DNA from: Gammaproteobacteria bacterium
GTDB taxonomy: Bacteria > Pseudomonadota > Gammaproteobacteria > JABHGC01
Assembly (NCBI GenBank): GCA_027077805.1
Contig: JALWTS010000048.1
Coordinates: 49,491-113,490, forward strand
Length of the DNA stretch: 64,000 bases
Direction of reading: 5' to 3'
Shown here piece by piece: positions 26,248-34,476 of this stretch (positions are counted from its first letter, which is position 1; each line of letters starts with the position of its first letter). The notes under the pieces are model-generated. The model was given only the letters and a program-made list of their open reading frames with translations, did no database searches and was not told the origin of the DNA. The position numbers and the translations under genes are program-made.

Positions 26248-26637
26248 TTAAGTTTTTACAATCGCAACGAATAAACAAAGCCATCCCAATAAAAATGCTA
26301 ATCCGCCAATAGGCGTAATCATACCTAATTGACGGATACCTGTCATGCTTAAAATATACAAACTACCTGAAAATAAAATAATACCTAATAATAATAAGCC
26401 AGCACTAGTTTTTAACCAGACACTTTCAGGAAAATGTAAACTCATCACCCCAATCAAGACTAAGCCCAAAGCATGAGCCATATGATACTCAACCCCTGTT
26501 TGGTAAACTGCTAACATTTGTGCGGTTAATTTTGCTTTTAGACCATGGGCACCAAAGGCACCAAAACCGACGGCAAGAAAAGCATTAATCGCACCAAGTG
26601 CAATCCATAATTTATAAGCGAGAATAAGTTGGCTCAT
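26248..26637 (-). CDS. DUF423 family inner membrane protein (YgdD-like)
   Basis: 129 residues, four hydrophobic helices. The motif FGAFGAHGLK near residues 26-35 with a following Tyr-Gln/His stretch (YQTGVEYHMAHALGL) is the DUF423 signature, and the end (TPIGGLAFLLGWLCL) also fits. Function is unknown in the family. It overlaps the end of the thioredoxin-like gene by 26 bases, indicating coupled translation. Confidence 0.93.
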   Translation of the reverse strand: MSQLILAYKLWIALGAINAFLAVGFGAFGAHGLKAKLTAQMLAVYQTGVEYHMAHALGLVLIGVMSLHFPESVWLKTSAGLLLLGIILFSGSLYILSMTGIRQLGMITPIGGLAFLLGWLCLFVAIVKT

Positions 26638-27193
26638 TTCCTGATTTCCATTTAATATTGCAACCTAGACTAGGGATTTGTTCCGAAGAGGGTTTTTGAC
26701 CCGCTAAAGTTTGCTCAATGGCTTGACGTAAATCTTTCCCTGTGACTGCTTGGTTATTTTGGGGACGACTGTCATCAAATTGACCACGATAAACTAAATT
26801 TTGCTCGGCATCAAATAAAAAGAAATCTGGGGTGCAAGCAGCTTGATAGGCTTTAGCAACAGATTGATCTTCATCATATAAATACGGAAAAATATAATCA
26901 CGATCAATAATTTCTTGTGCCATTTTATCGGGATGATCCTCAGGATAATTGGCAACATCATTGGAATTAATGGCAATGATTGCTAACTCAGTGTCCTGAT
27001 AGTCTTTGGCCAATTGAGATAAAGCAGGTGCAATATGTTTAACATAAGGGCAATGATTGCACATAAAAATCACTAGTAATGCTTTTGCCGAGCGAAAGTC
27101 TGCCAAATGAACCAATGTCCCTTGTGGGTTCGGCAAACTAAAATCAGGTGCTTTCGTGCCTAAAGCTAACATGGTGGATGGCGTTTTTGCCAT
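26612..27193 (-). CDS. thioredoxin-like/AhpC-TSA family protein
   Basis: 193 residues, no signal peptide. Starts with the peroxiredoxin-like LGTKAPDFSLPNPQGTLVHL; the active site is MCNHCPYVKH (CxxC near residues 45-48). AINSNDVANYPEDHPDKM is typical of a cytoplasmic thioredoxin-family group of unknown substrate. A later TPDFFLFD supplies the cis-Pro. It could act as a thiol peroxidase or reductase; the substrate cannot be told. Confidence 0.9.
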   Translation of the reverse strand: MAKTPSTMLALGTKAPDFSLPNPQGTLVHLADFRSAKALLVIFMCNHCPYVKHIAPALSQLAKDYQDTELAIIAINSNDVANYPEDHPDKMAQEIIDRDYIFPYLYDEDQSVAKAYQAACTPDFFLFDAEQNLVYRGQFDDSRPQNNQAVTGKDLRQAIEQTLAGQKPSSEQIPSLGCNIKWKSGNEPTYSRL

Positions 27194-27356
27194 AGTTTAA
27201 ATCCTATTACAAATTAAAAAAAAGATATTCTACAATAATTCGCTAGGATTAGTAAAAGATTGGCAATAAAAGATAGCGTAGATCATTAAATTTTTCAGCC
27301 ATTAGCATTACAAAAGGGACTTGCGGATTGACTTCGATTTTAGTTTAGGTTTTTTA

Positions 27357-27917
27357 TTAGTGAGTGGTGGACTGCTCTAGTTTATTGAGATTCTCTAAAA
27401 TATCTAACAACAATTTTTCGGCAAGTGGACTTAGATTTTGACAGAGCTTATTCGCATCTCGTTCACCGTCTAATAGTGGCCGTAATAAAGCCGATAAGCG
27501 AGTCATATCACCGCCTGCTTGTCGCATTTGGGTGGCTGTTATTGTTAAGGCTTGAATGGCTTGGGCTTGACCTTGGCTTGCGGCATATATCATGTGGGCA
27601 AGTCCGGGTGCCGCTGCTTTGGGGTCTTGGGGGGTTTGGGGGTTTGGCAAAGTGGATGGATTTTGTAAACCCTGTAAAATTGCGTCAATAATAATACTAT
27701 CTTCTTCGTCTAGGTTTTGTAATAGCTTGGAATTAGTATGACCCTGTAGGATTTGCTCAATTGCATCCACTAAATTTGCCCAACCCTTTTCACGAGATGC
27801 TTGTAATACAGGCCGTAGTTTTGATAAATTGTCTTTGTTATGACAAGTTTTAACCACTTCTACAATTAACATTGCATGAACTTGACGAACTTGTTGTTTT
27901 TTATCAGGTAAAGTCAT
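27357..27917 (-). CDS. conserved protein of unknown function next to ibaG
   Basis: About 186 residues, all-helical in appearance. Residues 1-80 contain VRQVHAMLIVEVVKTCHN, and a Pro/Gln-rich linker (NPSTLPNPQTPQDP) leads to a second helical part ending LLDILENLNKLEQ. No motif recognised. I prefer the ATG at 27917 just after the ibaG stop; a GTG at 27944 would overlap ibaG by 19 bases and has GAAGA upstream. Likely co-transcribed with the IscR-like and BolA-type genes. Confidence 0.65.
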   Translation of the reverse strand: MTLPDKKQQVRQVHAMLIVEVVKTCHNKDNLSKLRPVLQASREKGWANLVDAIEQILQGHTNSKLLQNLDEEDSIIIDAILQGLQNPSTLPNPQTPQDPKAAAPGLAHMIYAASQGQAQAIQALTITATQMRQAGGDMTRLSALLRPLLDGERDANKLCQNLSPLAEKLLLDILENLNKLEQSTTH

Positions 27918-27925
27918 GTTTATGT

Positions 27926-28165
27926 TTATGCCTGTGCTTGCCACTCTTCAGGTGTATAAGCTTTGATACTTAAGGCATGAATTTCGCCTGTGTGGATTTT
28001 ATCACCTAAACTTGCATAAACCATTTTATGTTTTTGTAAGGTCGATTGGTTGGTAAATTCAGGGCTAATCACCACTGCCTCAAAATGATTGCCATCGCCT
28101 TGTACTAGGGCTTGGCAATCAGTGAGTTTGGATTCAATTAATGTTTTAATTGTACTGGGTTCCAT
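27926..28165 (-). CDS. ibaG: BolA family protein, IbaG-like
   Basis: 79 residues with the BolA fold pattern: VQGDGNHFEAVVISPEF, then LQKHKMVYASLGDKIHTGEIHALSIKAYTPEEW. GDGNHFE and KMVYASLGD are close to E. coli IbaG. BolA/IbaG proteins pair with monothiol glutaredoxins and take part in iron-sulfur trafficking. Its start is immediately after the stop of the IscR-like regulator, consistent with an iron-sulfur operon. Confidence 0.93.
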   Translation of the reverse strand: MEPSTIKTLIESKLTDCQALVQGDGNHFEAVVISPEFTNQSTLQKHKMVYASLGDKIHTGEIHALSIKAYTPEEWQAQA

Positions 28166-28609
28166 TTAAGCCGCCTCTAAACAATTATTACTATGTGTTA
28201 TATCAGAATTTTTAGCCATTTTAATATAATAGTCTAAAGTAATACCGTTTAGAAAGTTATAAATTTGTCCACTTAGATGTTGCCATAAAGGTTCTGTTTC
28301 GCTGCGTTTAATATTAATACGATGTGCTCTACCCGCATAAAGCGTTGTATCTAAGTCTTCTTCTACGCCAGCAATAATTTCTGCAATCGTAATATTTTCG
28401 GGGGAACGTGATAAGCAATAACCACCACCCGGTCCTCTTGTTCCTTTTACTAAGCCATTTTTGCGAAGATTAGCAAAAATTTGTTCTAAATAAGACACGG
28501 AAATATGTTGTACTTCAGAAATATCGGCTAATGTAATCGGTTGCTTGTCTTTTAACGCAAGTTCCATCATTGCAGTAATTGCGTAATGGCCACGAGTTGA
28601 TAGTTTCAT
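28166..28609 (-). CDS. Rrf2-family regulator, IscR-like but without cluster cysteines
   Basis: 147 residues. The winged-helix N-terminus (MKLSTRGHYAITAMMELAL ... ISVSYLEQIFANLRKNGLV, then GPGGGY) is close to E. coli IscR, including the Glu in SYLEQ. The loop that in IscR carries three cluster cysteines reads LYAGRAHRINIKRSETEPLW here, with no Cys. The protein should therefore behave like apo-IscR or sense something else. Start chosen at 28609 because GAGGAGA stands before it. A type-2 IscR-like box lies 22 bases upstream. Confidence 0.9.
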   Translation of the reverse strand: MKLSTRGHYAITAMMELALKDKQPITLADISEVQHISVSYLEQIFANLRKNGLVKGTRGPGGGYCLSRSPENITIAEIIAGVEEDLDTTLYAGRAHRINIKRSETEPLWQHLSGQIYNFLNGITLDYYIKMAKNSDITHSNNCLEAA

Positions 28610-28630
28610 TAATTTCTCCTCAATCATTAA

Positions 28631-28655
28631 ATATCCTGACTGTACTTAGGGTATA
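28631..28655. promoter_or_regulatory. IscR type-2-like operator upstream of the IscR-like gene
   Basis: The sequence fits the type-2 IscR pattern A-N3-CC-N2-A-N7-TA-N-GG-N3-T at eight of nine fixed positions (A 28631, CC 28635-36, A 28639, TA 28647-48, GG 28650-51; the last T is A). Type-2 sites are the ones bound by apo-IscR in E. coli. A TATAAT on the plus strand (28652-28657) overlaps its end. Confidence 0.55.
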
Positions 28656-28745
28656 ATAACCTACTAAATCGGTCAAGTTTTTTTTATTGTGGTTTTAGCA
28701 AATTCGCATTAAAATATATTTAACATAGTAACTAAGGAATTTCGC

Positions 28746-29060
28746 ATGACAATTGCTAGCCAATATCAACAACAAAATGGGCAATTAGTGATTCAAATTA
28801 CAGAACGTTTTGATTATTCAACTAGAGATGAATTTAGAGCAAGCTATACTAATACAGATGAAATTCCAAAATCGTATTTAATTGATCTACAACACGCAGA
28901 TTATATGGATAGTTCTGCCTTAGGAATGCTCTTATTGATGAAAGAGTATGTTGGTAACAATAACGTTGAAATTAAGATCAAACCTTCAACTAATATCCAC
29001 AAAATTTTAGATGTGGCGACATTTCAGCAAATGTTTGTTATCAAATCACCGATTGTATGA
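28746..29060 (+). CDS. STAS-domain anti-anti-sigma factor (first copy)
   Basis: 104 residues, one STAS domain. The phosphorylatable Ser lies in YMDSSALGMLLLM, as in SpoIIAA/RsbV. The block YLIDLQHADYMD precedes it. Such proteins bind a partner-switch kinase when dephosphorylated. Followed 42 bases later by a paralogue and then by the phosphatase-kinase, so the three form a regulatory unit. AGGAAT lies before the ATG. Confidence 0.92.
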   Translation: MTIASQYQQQNGQLVIQITERFDYSTRDEFRASYTNTDEIPKSYLIDLQHADYMDSSALGMLLLMKEYVGNNNVEIKIKPSTNIHKILDVATFQQMFVIKSPIV

Positions 29061-29102
29061 TGTAAGATTTGGTATTGTTGTGTTATTAGGGGACTTTATA
29101 TT

Positions 29103-29411
29103 ATGACGGTTTATTCTGAATTTTTAAAAGATAAAAACCAACTGATTATTCGTATTCATGGACAATTTAATTTTAGTGTTTATCACGATTTTCAACAAAG
29201 TTATGAAACGGTGCAAGCGGAAAATCCCAGTTATGTCATTGATTTACAACAAACGGAATATATGGACAGTTCAGCATTAGGAATGTTATTAGTATTAAGA
29301 GAATATGCAGGCAACGAAAATGCCGATATTCGTTTAATTAATGCAACGCCTGATATTGCTAAAATTTTAGAAATCTCTAATTTTCATCGTTTATTTAAGA
29401 TTGAGCAATGA
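29103..29411 (+). CDS. STAS-domain anti-anti-sigma factor (second copy)
   Basis: 102 residues, a paralogue of the preceding gene: YVIDLQQTEYMDSSALGMLL aligns block for block, as do the C-terminal helices (ATPDIAKILEISNFHRLF). Its stop overlaps the start of the phosphatase gene (ATGA), so this copy is the one translationally coupled to it. Presence of two substrates suggests one may sense and the other output. Confidence 0.92.
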   Translation: MTVYSEFLKDKNQLIIRIHGQFNFSVYHDFQQSYETVQAENPSYVIDLQQTEYMDSSALGMLLVLREYAGNENADIRLINATPDIAKILEISNFHRLFKIEQ

Positions 29412-31105
29412 CTTCGACACTAAAAATTTTGGTGGTAGATGACGACCGTTTGAATCGAGTCGTAATTATTCGGATTTTAAGAGAATCGGGACATGATGTT
29501 GTTGAGGCGAGTAATGGTAAGGAAGCCATTGCTATTTTTGAACAGCAACAACCCGATTTAATTGTTATGGATGTCATGATGCCAGTAATGGATGGTTATC
29601 AAGCGACCCGTATTATCAAACAATCGAATAGTGAACAGTTTATTCCTGTTATATTTTTAACGGCATTAAGTGATGAAGCCTCATTAGTAAAAGGCATTGA
29701 GTCAGGTGGTGATGACTTTCTATCCAAACCTTTTAATAAGGCGATTTTATCGGCAAAAATTTCGGCATTAATGCGAGTAAAAGAACTTTATGAAATACAA
29801 AAGCAACAACGTAAAGCATTAGAAGTGTATCAGCAACAGCAACAACAAGAATTTAATATTGCTCGTAAAGTATTTGATAAATTTTTTCAACGTAGCTGTT
29901 TATATGTTAATAATATCAAAAGTTTAATTTCTTCAGTGGCATTATTTAATGGTGATATATTATTAGCCTCACCTACTCCGACAGGTGGGCTACGAATATT
30001 ATTAGGCGATTTTACTGGGCATGGTTTAGGAGCTGCCATTGGTACCATGCCTGTTGCAGATATATTTTACAGTATGACTGAAAAAGGTTATTTAATTGAA
30101 GATGTCTGTTTAGAAATCAATAATAAATTGTATCAAATTTTGCCGACAGAATTATTTTGTGCTGCCGTTATTTTAGAAGTGAATGCCACCTTTGAATTAT
30201 TATCGATTGTTAATGCAGGTTTGCCAGATGTTTTATTGTACCACAATGGCAAAATTCAACATTATGTCCAATCACAATCAATGCCTTTAGGTATTCTTGT
30301 AAAAGGCTCTAGTTTAGCCATTAAATCAGCACGCTTTAAGGTTAATGCGACTTGGCGTGTTTATCTCTACACTGATGGCATTATTGAAGCAAATAATGCG
30401 TTCAATGAACTATTTGGTATGGATAGATTTGTGAATTGTATTGAGGCAAGTACCGATCCAGAACAAATTTTTGATTATATTAAACAATGTTTGGATAACT
30501 TTTTGGAAAATAATGCTCAGTCTGATGACATATCGCTTGTTGAAGTATTATGTGATGCTCAACAATTCAATCAAAGCCTAGCGGCAAGAAATATTATACT
30601 TTCCAAACCGCCAGAACCATTGGAATGGGAGTTTTCATTGACACTACAAGCCAGTAGCTTAAAAGTCATTAACCCCTTGCCCTTATTAAATAAGGTTATT
30701 ATAGAATTACAATCATTAGGTCATAGAACCGATGAGGTTTTTACTATTTTATCAGAGCTTTATACTAATGCTTTGCATCATGGGGTGTTGAAACTTGATA
30801 GTAGTTTACGCCATTCGGTGCATAGTTATTTAAAATATTATCAGGAACGTGAACGAAAGTTGGCACATTTAACTCAAGGTTCTGTATTTTTAAAAATTAA
30901 ACATATTCCTAAAACTATGGGTGGCAAGTTAATTATTTATGTTCGTGATAGTGGTAAAGGCTTTAATCGGCAGGGGGTTAAAAGTTTTTTGCGGGATAAT
31001 CAAAACTTGCATGGTCGAGGTTTAGCCTTGATTGAAAATTTGTGTACGCATGTCAGCTATTTGGAACAGGGCAGTGCGGTACAAGTGGTTTATGAATGGT
31101 CGTGA
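29408..31105 (+). CDS. response regulator with PP2C (SpoIIE) phosphatase and RsbW-like kinase domains
   Basis: 565 residues. Receiver 1-125 (D55 in VMDVMMPVMDG; FLSKPF); a coiled coil rich in Gln (130-160); PP2C/SpoIIE phosphatase about 165-385 with GDFTGHGLGAAIG near 200 and DDISLVEVL near the end; HATPase domain about 415-565 with ELYTNALHHG and DSGKGF. This REC-PP2C-HATPase order is that of HsbR (Pseudomonas) and CrsR (Shewanella), which both phosphorylate and dephosphorylate a STAS partner to control sigma factor/anti-sigma activity. Convergent 16-base overlap with the next gene. Confidence 0.93.
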   Translation: MTSTLKILVVDDDRLNRVVIIRILRESGHDVVEASNGKEAIAIFEQQQPDLIVMDVMMPVMDGYQATRIIKQSNSEQFIPVIFLTALSDEASLVKGIESGGDDFLSKPFNKAILSAKISALMRVKELYEIQKQQRKALEVYQQQQQQEFNIARKVFDKFFQRSCLYVNNIKSLISSVALFNGDILLASPTPTGGLRILLGDFTGHGLGAAIGTMPVADIFYSMTEKGYLIEDVCLEINNKLYQILPTELFCAAVILEVNATFELLSIVNAGLPDVLLYHNGKIQHYVQSQSMPLGILVKGSSLAIKSARFKVNATWRVYLYTDGIIEANNAFNELFGMDRFVNCIEASTDPEQIFDYIKQCLDNFLENNAQSDDISLVEVLCDAQQFNQSLAARNIILSKPPEPLEWEFSLTLQASSLKVINPLPLLNKVIIELQSLGHRTDEVFTILSELYTNALHHGVLKLDSSLRHSVHSYLKYYQERERKLAHLTQGSVFLKIKHIPKTMGGKLIIYVRDSGKGFNRQGVKSFLRDNQNLHGRGLALIENLCTHVSYLEQGSAVQVVYEWS

Positions 31106-32793
31106 TAATCATCGCAACTGTTAATCAATAATCCTAACACTGCTGCTAAACTAATTCTTGCTTGAGGATCGACTTCAATTAAACCTAAACTCGGTAATTT
31201 CATGCTAGCACTAAATAAGTTGTAATCTGCTTGGTAGAAACTATCAATTGCTTTAGTGTTCTTATCTTGGGGATGAAATAAATATAATGCTCGAATTTGT
31301 TGCGTAATATTAACCCCATAAATATAATTTAATACCAAATTGGCCAGTTGTTGACGACAATTAATTGCCGTTTGATATTTGGCATCAAAGATTAAGTAAT
31401 GGCTTTTGTTTTGAGTGCGGGTTTGAGATGGAATTTGAATTTTTAAAACAAAATCAGGAGATTGTCGAGCGTGTTTTAATGTGTGTCCCGCACGGTTCCA
31501 AGCATTGATCGCAGTCAACTCAGTATTATTACTGAAAACAGGCTGATACCACAATTTTAGTGTCATTGTTGGTTTTTTATAAACGATTTGTTTGGATTGT
31601 TGCTCAACGATAGTAAATCCTAAGGTGATGAAACTTTGTTGTAGTTGATGCCAGCAATAATATTCGTAGAGTTTGTCTAAAGAACGTAAGGCTAATAGTT
31701 GTTGATATTCATCATAGTTTTGGTTTAGTTGATAAAAATCTAACATTTGGCAAAATAATGTCTGATAGTTTATAGCGTTTTTAAATAATGGGGTCAGTTT
31801 CGGTCGATGGGGATCAATTTTTGAGACGATAATTTTTCTTTTAAAACTTGCTATTATTCGGTTTAATTGAGCGAGTAGATTTTGGCAGTATTGGTATCGG
31901 CTTTGACATAATGCTAAGGAATGATCACTGATCTGCTGAAAAAAACTAATATAACTGGTTTTGCTTGTATAAGTAGGGGATTTTAATGCTTGGCACTGTT
32001 GTTGTATGTCAAGTAGGGTTTGTTGCAATTTAGTCAAATAGCCATAAATGACCTGATTTTCATAAATATCAGTAGTCGCAACTAGCTGTTGTTGCGGTAA
32101 TTGTGAGCAATAGTAATTTTTTAACCCCAAACGAAAGAGTTGTGGTTGAGCATTACTGGCAAGTTTAATTTGATCTAAATGCTGTAATAACCATTGACCA
32201 TGTTGTTGCCTTACCATGGTATGGTGATGGGTGGTTTGCTTTTGGACAACTGTGGTAAATTTGCTTAAAGGGCTTGCGATTAAGTTTGCAAAATGCGTAG
32301 TCAACCATTGCAATTGTTGTTCAATTTGTTTGAGTTTGGCACCAATGCTAATTGATTGCAAACCTAATATATAACTTGGACTAAAGTTGGCAATGCTTTG
32401 TTGTTCCCTGCTAATAATATAATTGACTAATGCTTGTAAACGTTGCGGTGAGATTTTTTTAGACACAATATTTAACTCGGCTAAGGGGAAATATTGTTGT
32501 TTGATTGCTAGGCTGAGCGGACATATTCCGAAATAGTTTAAAAAAAACGCTTGTTGATAATCTGGCCACCAGCGATAACACCATTTTTTCGGGGTAATTA
32601 AAATTTTTTCACTGGGGGGTTTGGCAATATCTGCTAACCATAATATCGGCTGGCAATCAATGGGACTCTGCCATTCAAAGCCAATAATATCCTCTTCGGC
32701 AATGGTGATAATTTGTTTAGTATGCCAGTGAAGTGTTTGGCTTTGTGCGGACTTTAAAAATTGCAGTAAAAACTCGCTGTGCTCAATCTTCAT
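31090..32793 (-). CDS. DUF2357-type PD-(D/E)XK nuclease-like protein
   Basis: 567 residues. The C-terminal part holds a nuclease core: E377 in LDKLYEYYC, D447 in QSPDFVLKI and FDAKY with D470-x-K472, matching PDF...FDAKY of DUF2357/DUF524 proteins. The middle has TDIYENQVIYGYLTKL, also typical. Related proteins are usually encoded with an McrB-like AAA/GTPase and act in restriction or stress systems; no such partner lies nearby. The start at 32793 is after a hairpin. Confidence 0.82.
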   Translation of the reverse strand: MKIEHSEFLLQFLKSAQSQTLHWHTKQIITIAEEDIIGFEWQSPIDCQPILWLADIAKPPSEKILITPKKWCYRWWPDYQQAFFLNYFGICPLSLAIKQQYFPLAELNIVSKKISPQRLQALVNYIISREQQSIANFSPSYILGLQSISIGAKLKQIEQQLQWLTTHFANLIASPLSKFTTVVQKQTTHHHTMVRQQHGQWLLQHLDQIKLASNAQPQLFRLGLKNYYCSQLPQQQLVATTDIYENQVIYGYLTKLQQTLLDIQQQCQALKSPTYTSKTSYISFFQQISDHSLALCQSRYQYCQNLLAQLNRIIASFKRKIIVSKIDPHRPKLTPLFKNAINYQTLFCQMLDFYQLNQNYDEYQQLLALRSLDKLYEYYCWHQLQQSFITLGFTIVEQQSKQIVYKKPTMTLKLWYQPVFSNNTELTAINAWNRAGHTLKHARQSPDFVLKIQIPSQTRTQNKSHYLIFDAKYQTAINCRQQLANLVLNYIYGVNITQQIRALYLFHPQDKNTKAIDSFYQADYNLFSASMKLPSLGLIEVDPQARISLAAVLGLLINSCDDYHDHS

Positions 32794-32801
32794 GTGAAAT
32801 A

Positions 32802-32826
32802 ATTCTCCCCTAGCACAGGGGAGAAT
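32802..32826. terminator. hairpin after the small membrane gene
   Basis: ATTCTCCCCT and AGGGGAGAAT form a 10-bp stem (32802-32811, 32817-32826) with loop AGCAC, located between two minus-strand genes. The T-run is weak on both strands. Confidence 0.6.
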
Positions 32827-32841
32827 AATAGCAAATTTAAA

Positions 32842-33249
32842 TTAGGTTAAGCTATCACCCATACTAAAATCACGTTTGGCCGTAGATATGGTAATAGTAA
32901 AGCCAGCAACAACATCTAATAAACTCATAAAGGTAATAATTAAAAAGGTAGAGGTTCCTGCTTTTTGTACGACCAAAAACTCAATTAAAAATAAAATAAA
33001 TACAATCATCGATAAGGTATGTTCAATAATCGTTGCGGCACTGGTTTTTGTGGCTTTTAAGATTTCAAAATATAAGGTAAACATCCCTAAAAAGATTAAA
33101 ATATCATTAATACTAAATGATACGGAAGCACCTGAAATTAGCCCAATGCCAAATAAAGTCGTTGATAAATCATTTGGCCCTAAAAATGCAACTAGATTGT
33201 AAATAACGAGTACCACTAGAAAAAATGGAACAAAACGCAATATAAACAT
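32842..33249 (-). CDS. small four-helix membrane protein, unknown function
   Basis: 135 residues with four hydrophobic segments (about 2-22, 28-62, 74-96, 103-122) and a short polar C-terminus (STAKRDFSMGDSLT). No named family is recognised. The start at 33249 has AGGTG directly before it, inside the longer frame that begins at 33261. It is separated from the polysaccharide genes by 100 bases and appears to be its own unit. Confidence 0.75.
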   Translation of the reverse strand: MFILRFVPFFLVVLVIYNLVAFLGPNDLSTTLFGIGLISGASVSFSINDILIFLGMFTLYFEILKATKTSAATIIEHTLSMIVFILFLIEFLVVQKAGTSTFLIITFMSLLDVVAGFTITISTAKRDFSMGDSLT

Positions 33250-33351
33250 AATACACCTCAATAAATAAAAAGATTAGTATATACTAATTTAATGATAATT
33301 AAAAAATATGCAAGCACTTTTGCTCAGGTTAGTTAGCAATTGCTCATTTGT

Positions 33352-34476
33352 CTAGGGTTTTTGTAGTTTTTTCATAAACGGTAATCCCCAGAATGCTTGT
33401 CTTACGGCTCCATCAGTAAAATTTTGTTGCAAATGTTGTTGATTTTCAACAATAGTTGTTTGTTTCTGGGCATCTGTTAAGGTATAGCTTTGTTGCAATA
33501 ATTGGGCGAGTTGCTGGTGATTGCCCATCGAAAATCGCCATTTCGGATTGGTAATAATCTCTTTAGTCCCACCAGTTTCAGAGCTAATCACTGGAATATC
33601 CGCCATAATGGCTTCAAGTAATACCATACCGAATGGTTCACAATATGAACTTAGCACAAAACTATCAAAGGCTTTAAAATAATAAACGGCATTTTTAATC
33701 ACCCCTAAGAATAAGATACGTTGAGTCAGCCCTAAAATTCTAACATGTTGTTGTAATTCTTCTTTTAAGCGACCTTTGCCTAGTATGACTAATAAAGCAT
33801 TCGGCATGGAATCCGCAACTTTGGCAAAAGCATTGATTAGGGTTTTTTGATCCTTGTCTGGATGCAATCGACCCACATTAGCAAAAATATAACTATTTTG
33901 GTCGAGTCCCAAATATTCTCTTGCCTCAAAGCGAGAAACTTGTTTTGATTTAACTTGTTCAATATTAATACGATTATATAACGTATGAATTTGATCGTGG
34001 GGGTAATGGGGTAGATGATATTTGATATTATCTCGAATGGCATTAGACACACCCAATAAATATAAATCTTTACTATGGCGATTCACAAACCAACGTCGTG
34101 TGAAACGACTATAGACATCAAAGGAATGATGAATACCTAAGACGGGTAAATTAGGGACATGTTTTAAAATATAAATGGCTTTATAACGATGTCCAATGGC
34201 AAATTCAAAGCAGTATTGTTGACAAATATGTTTGATTTGATGAATTTGTTTCAGTTTTAGTCCACGAATATCTTTAGAACTGTTTTCTAAAAATAATACT
34301 TTATCAGAATTCGTTTGTTGTACGACTTGATCGTCTTTATCACCGACTAGATAAACTGTAATACATTGATATTGGGTATTTTTAAACAAACTTGCATATT
34401 GTCTGGCAACATCGAGATAAGGCATACTATAGTCATGACAAAGTTGCAATACATATTTCGTTTGTTGAGTTATCAC
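33352..34476 (-). CDS. glycosyltransferase family 4
   Basis: 374 residues, GT-B fold. Donor-binding C-terminal domain shows IFANVGRLHPDKDQKTLINAF, LVILGKGRLKEEL and the EX7E-type block SSYCEPFGMVLLEAIMADIP followed by TGGTKEII. The start is GTG with AGGATA upstream; it overlaps the polymerase gene by 44 bases. Third gene of a minus-strand set (GT2, polymerase/ligase, GT4) for a surface polysaccharide or LPS core. The sugar is unknown. Confidence 0.92.
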   Translation of the reverse strand: MITQQTKYVLQLCHDYSMPYLDVARQYASLFKNTQYQCITVYLVGDKDDQVVQQTNSDKVLFLENSSKDIRGLKLKQIHQIKHICQQYCFEFAIGHRYKAIYILKHVPNLPVLGIHHSFDVYSRFTRRWFVNRHSKDLYLLGVSNAIRDNIKYHLPHYPHDQIHTLYNRINIEQVKSKQVSRFEAREYLGLDQNSYIFANVGRLHPDKDQKTLINAFAKVADSMPNALLVILGKGRLKEELQQHVRILGLTQRILFLGVIKNAVYYFKAFDSFVLSSYCEPFGMVLLEAIMADIPVISSETGGTKEIITNPKWRFSMGNHQQLAQLLQQSYTLTDAQKQTTIVENQQHLQQNFTDGAVRQAFWGLPFMKKLQKP

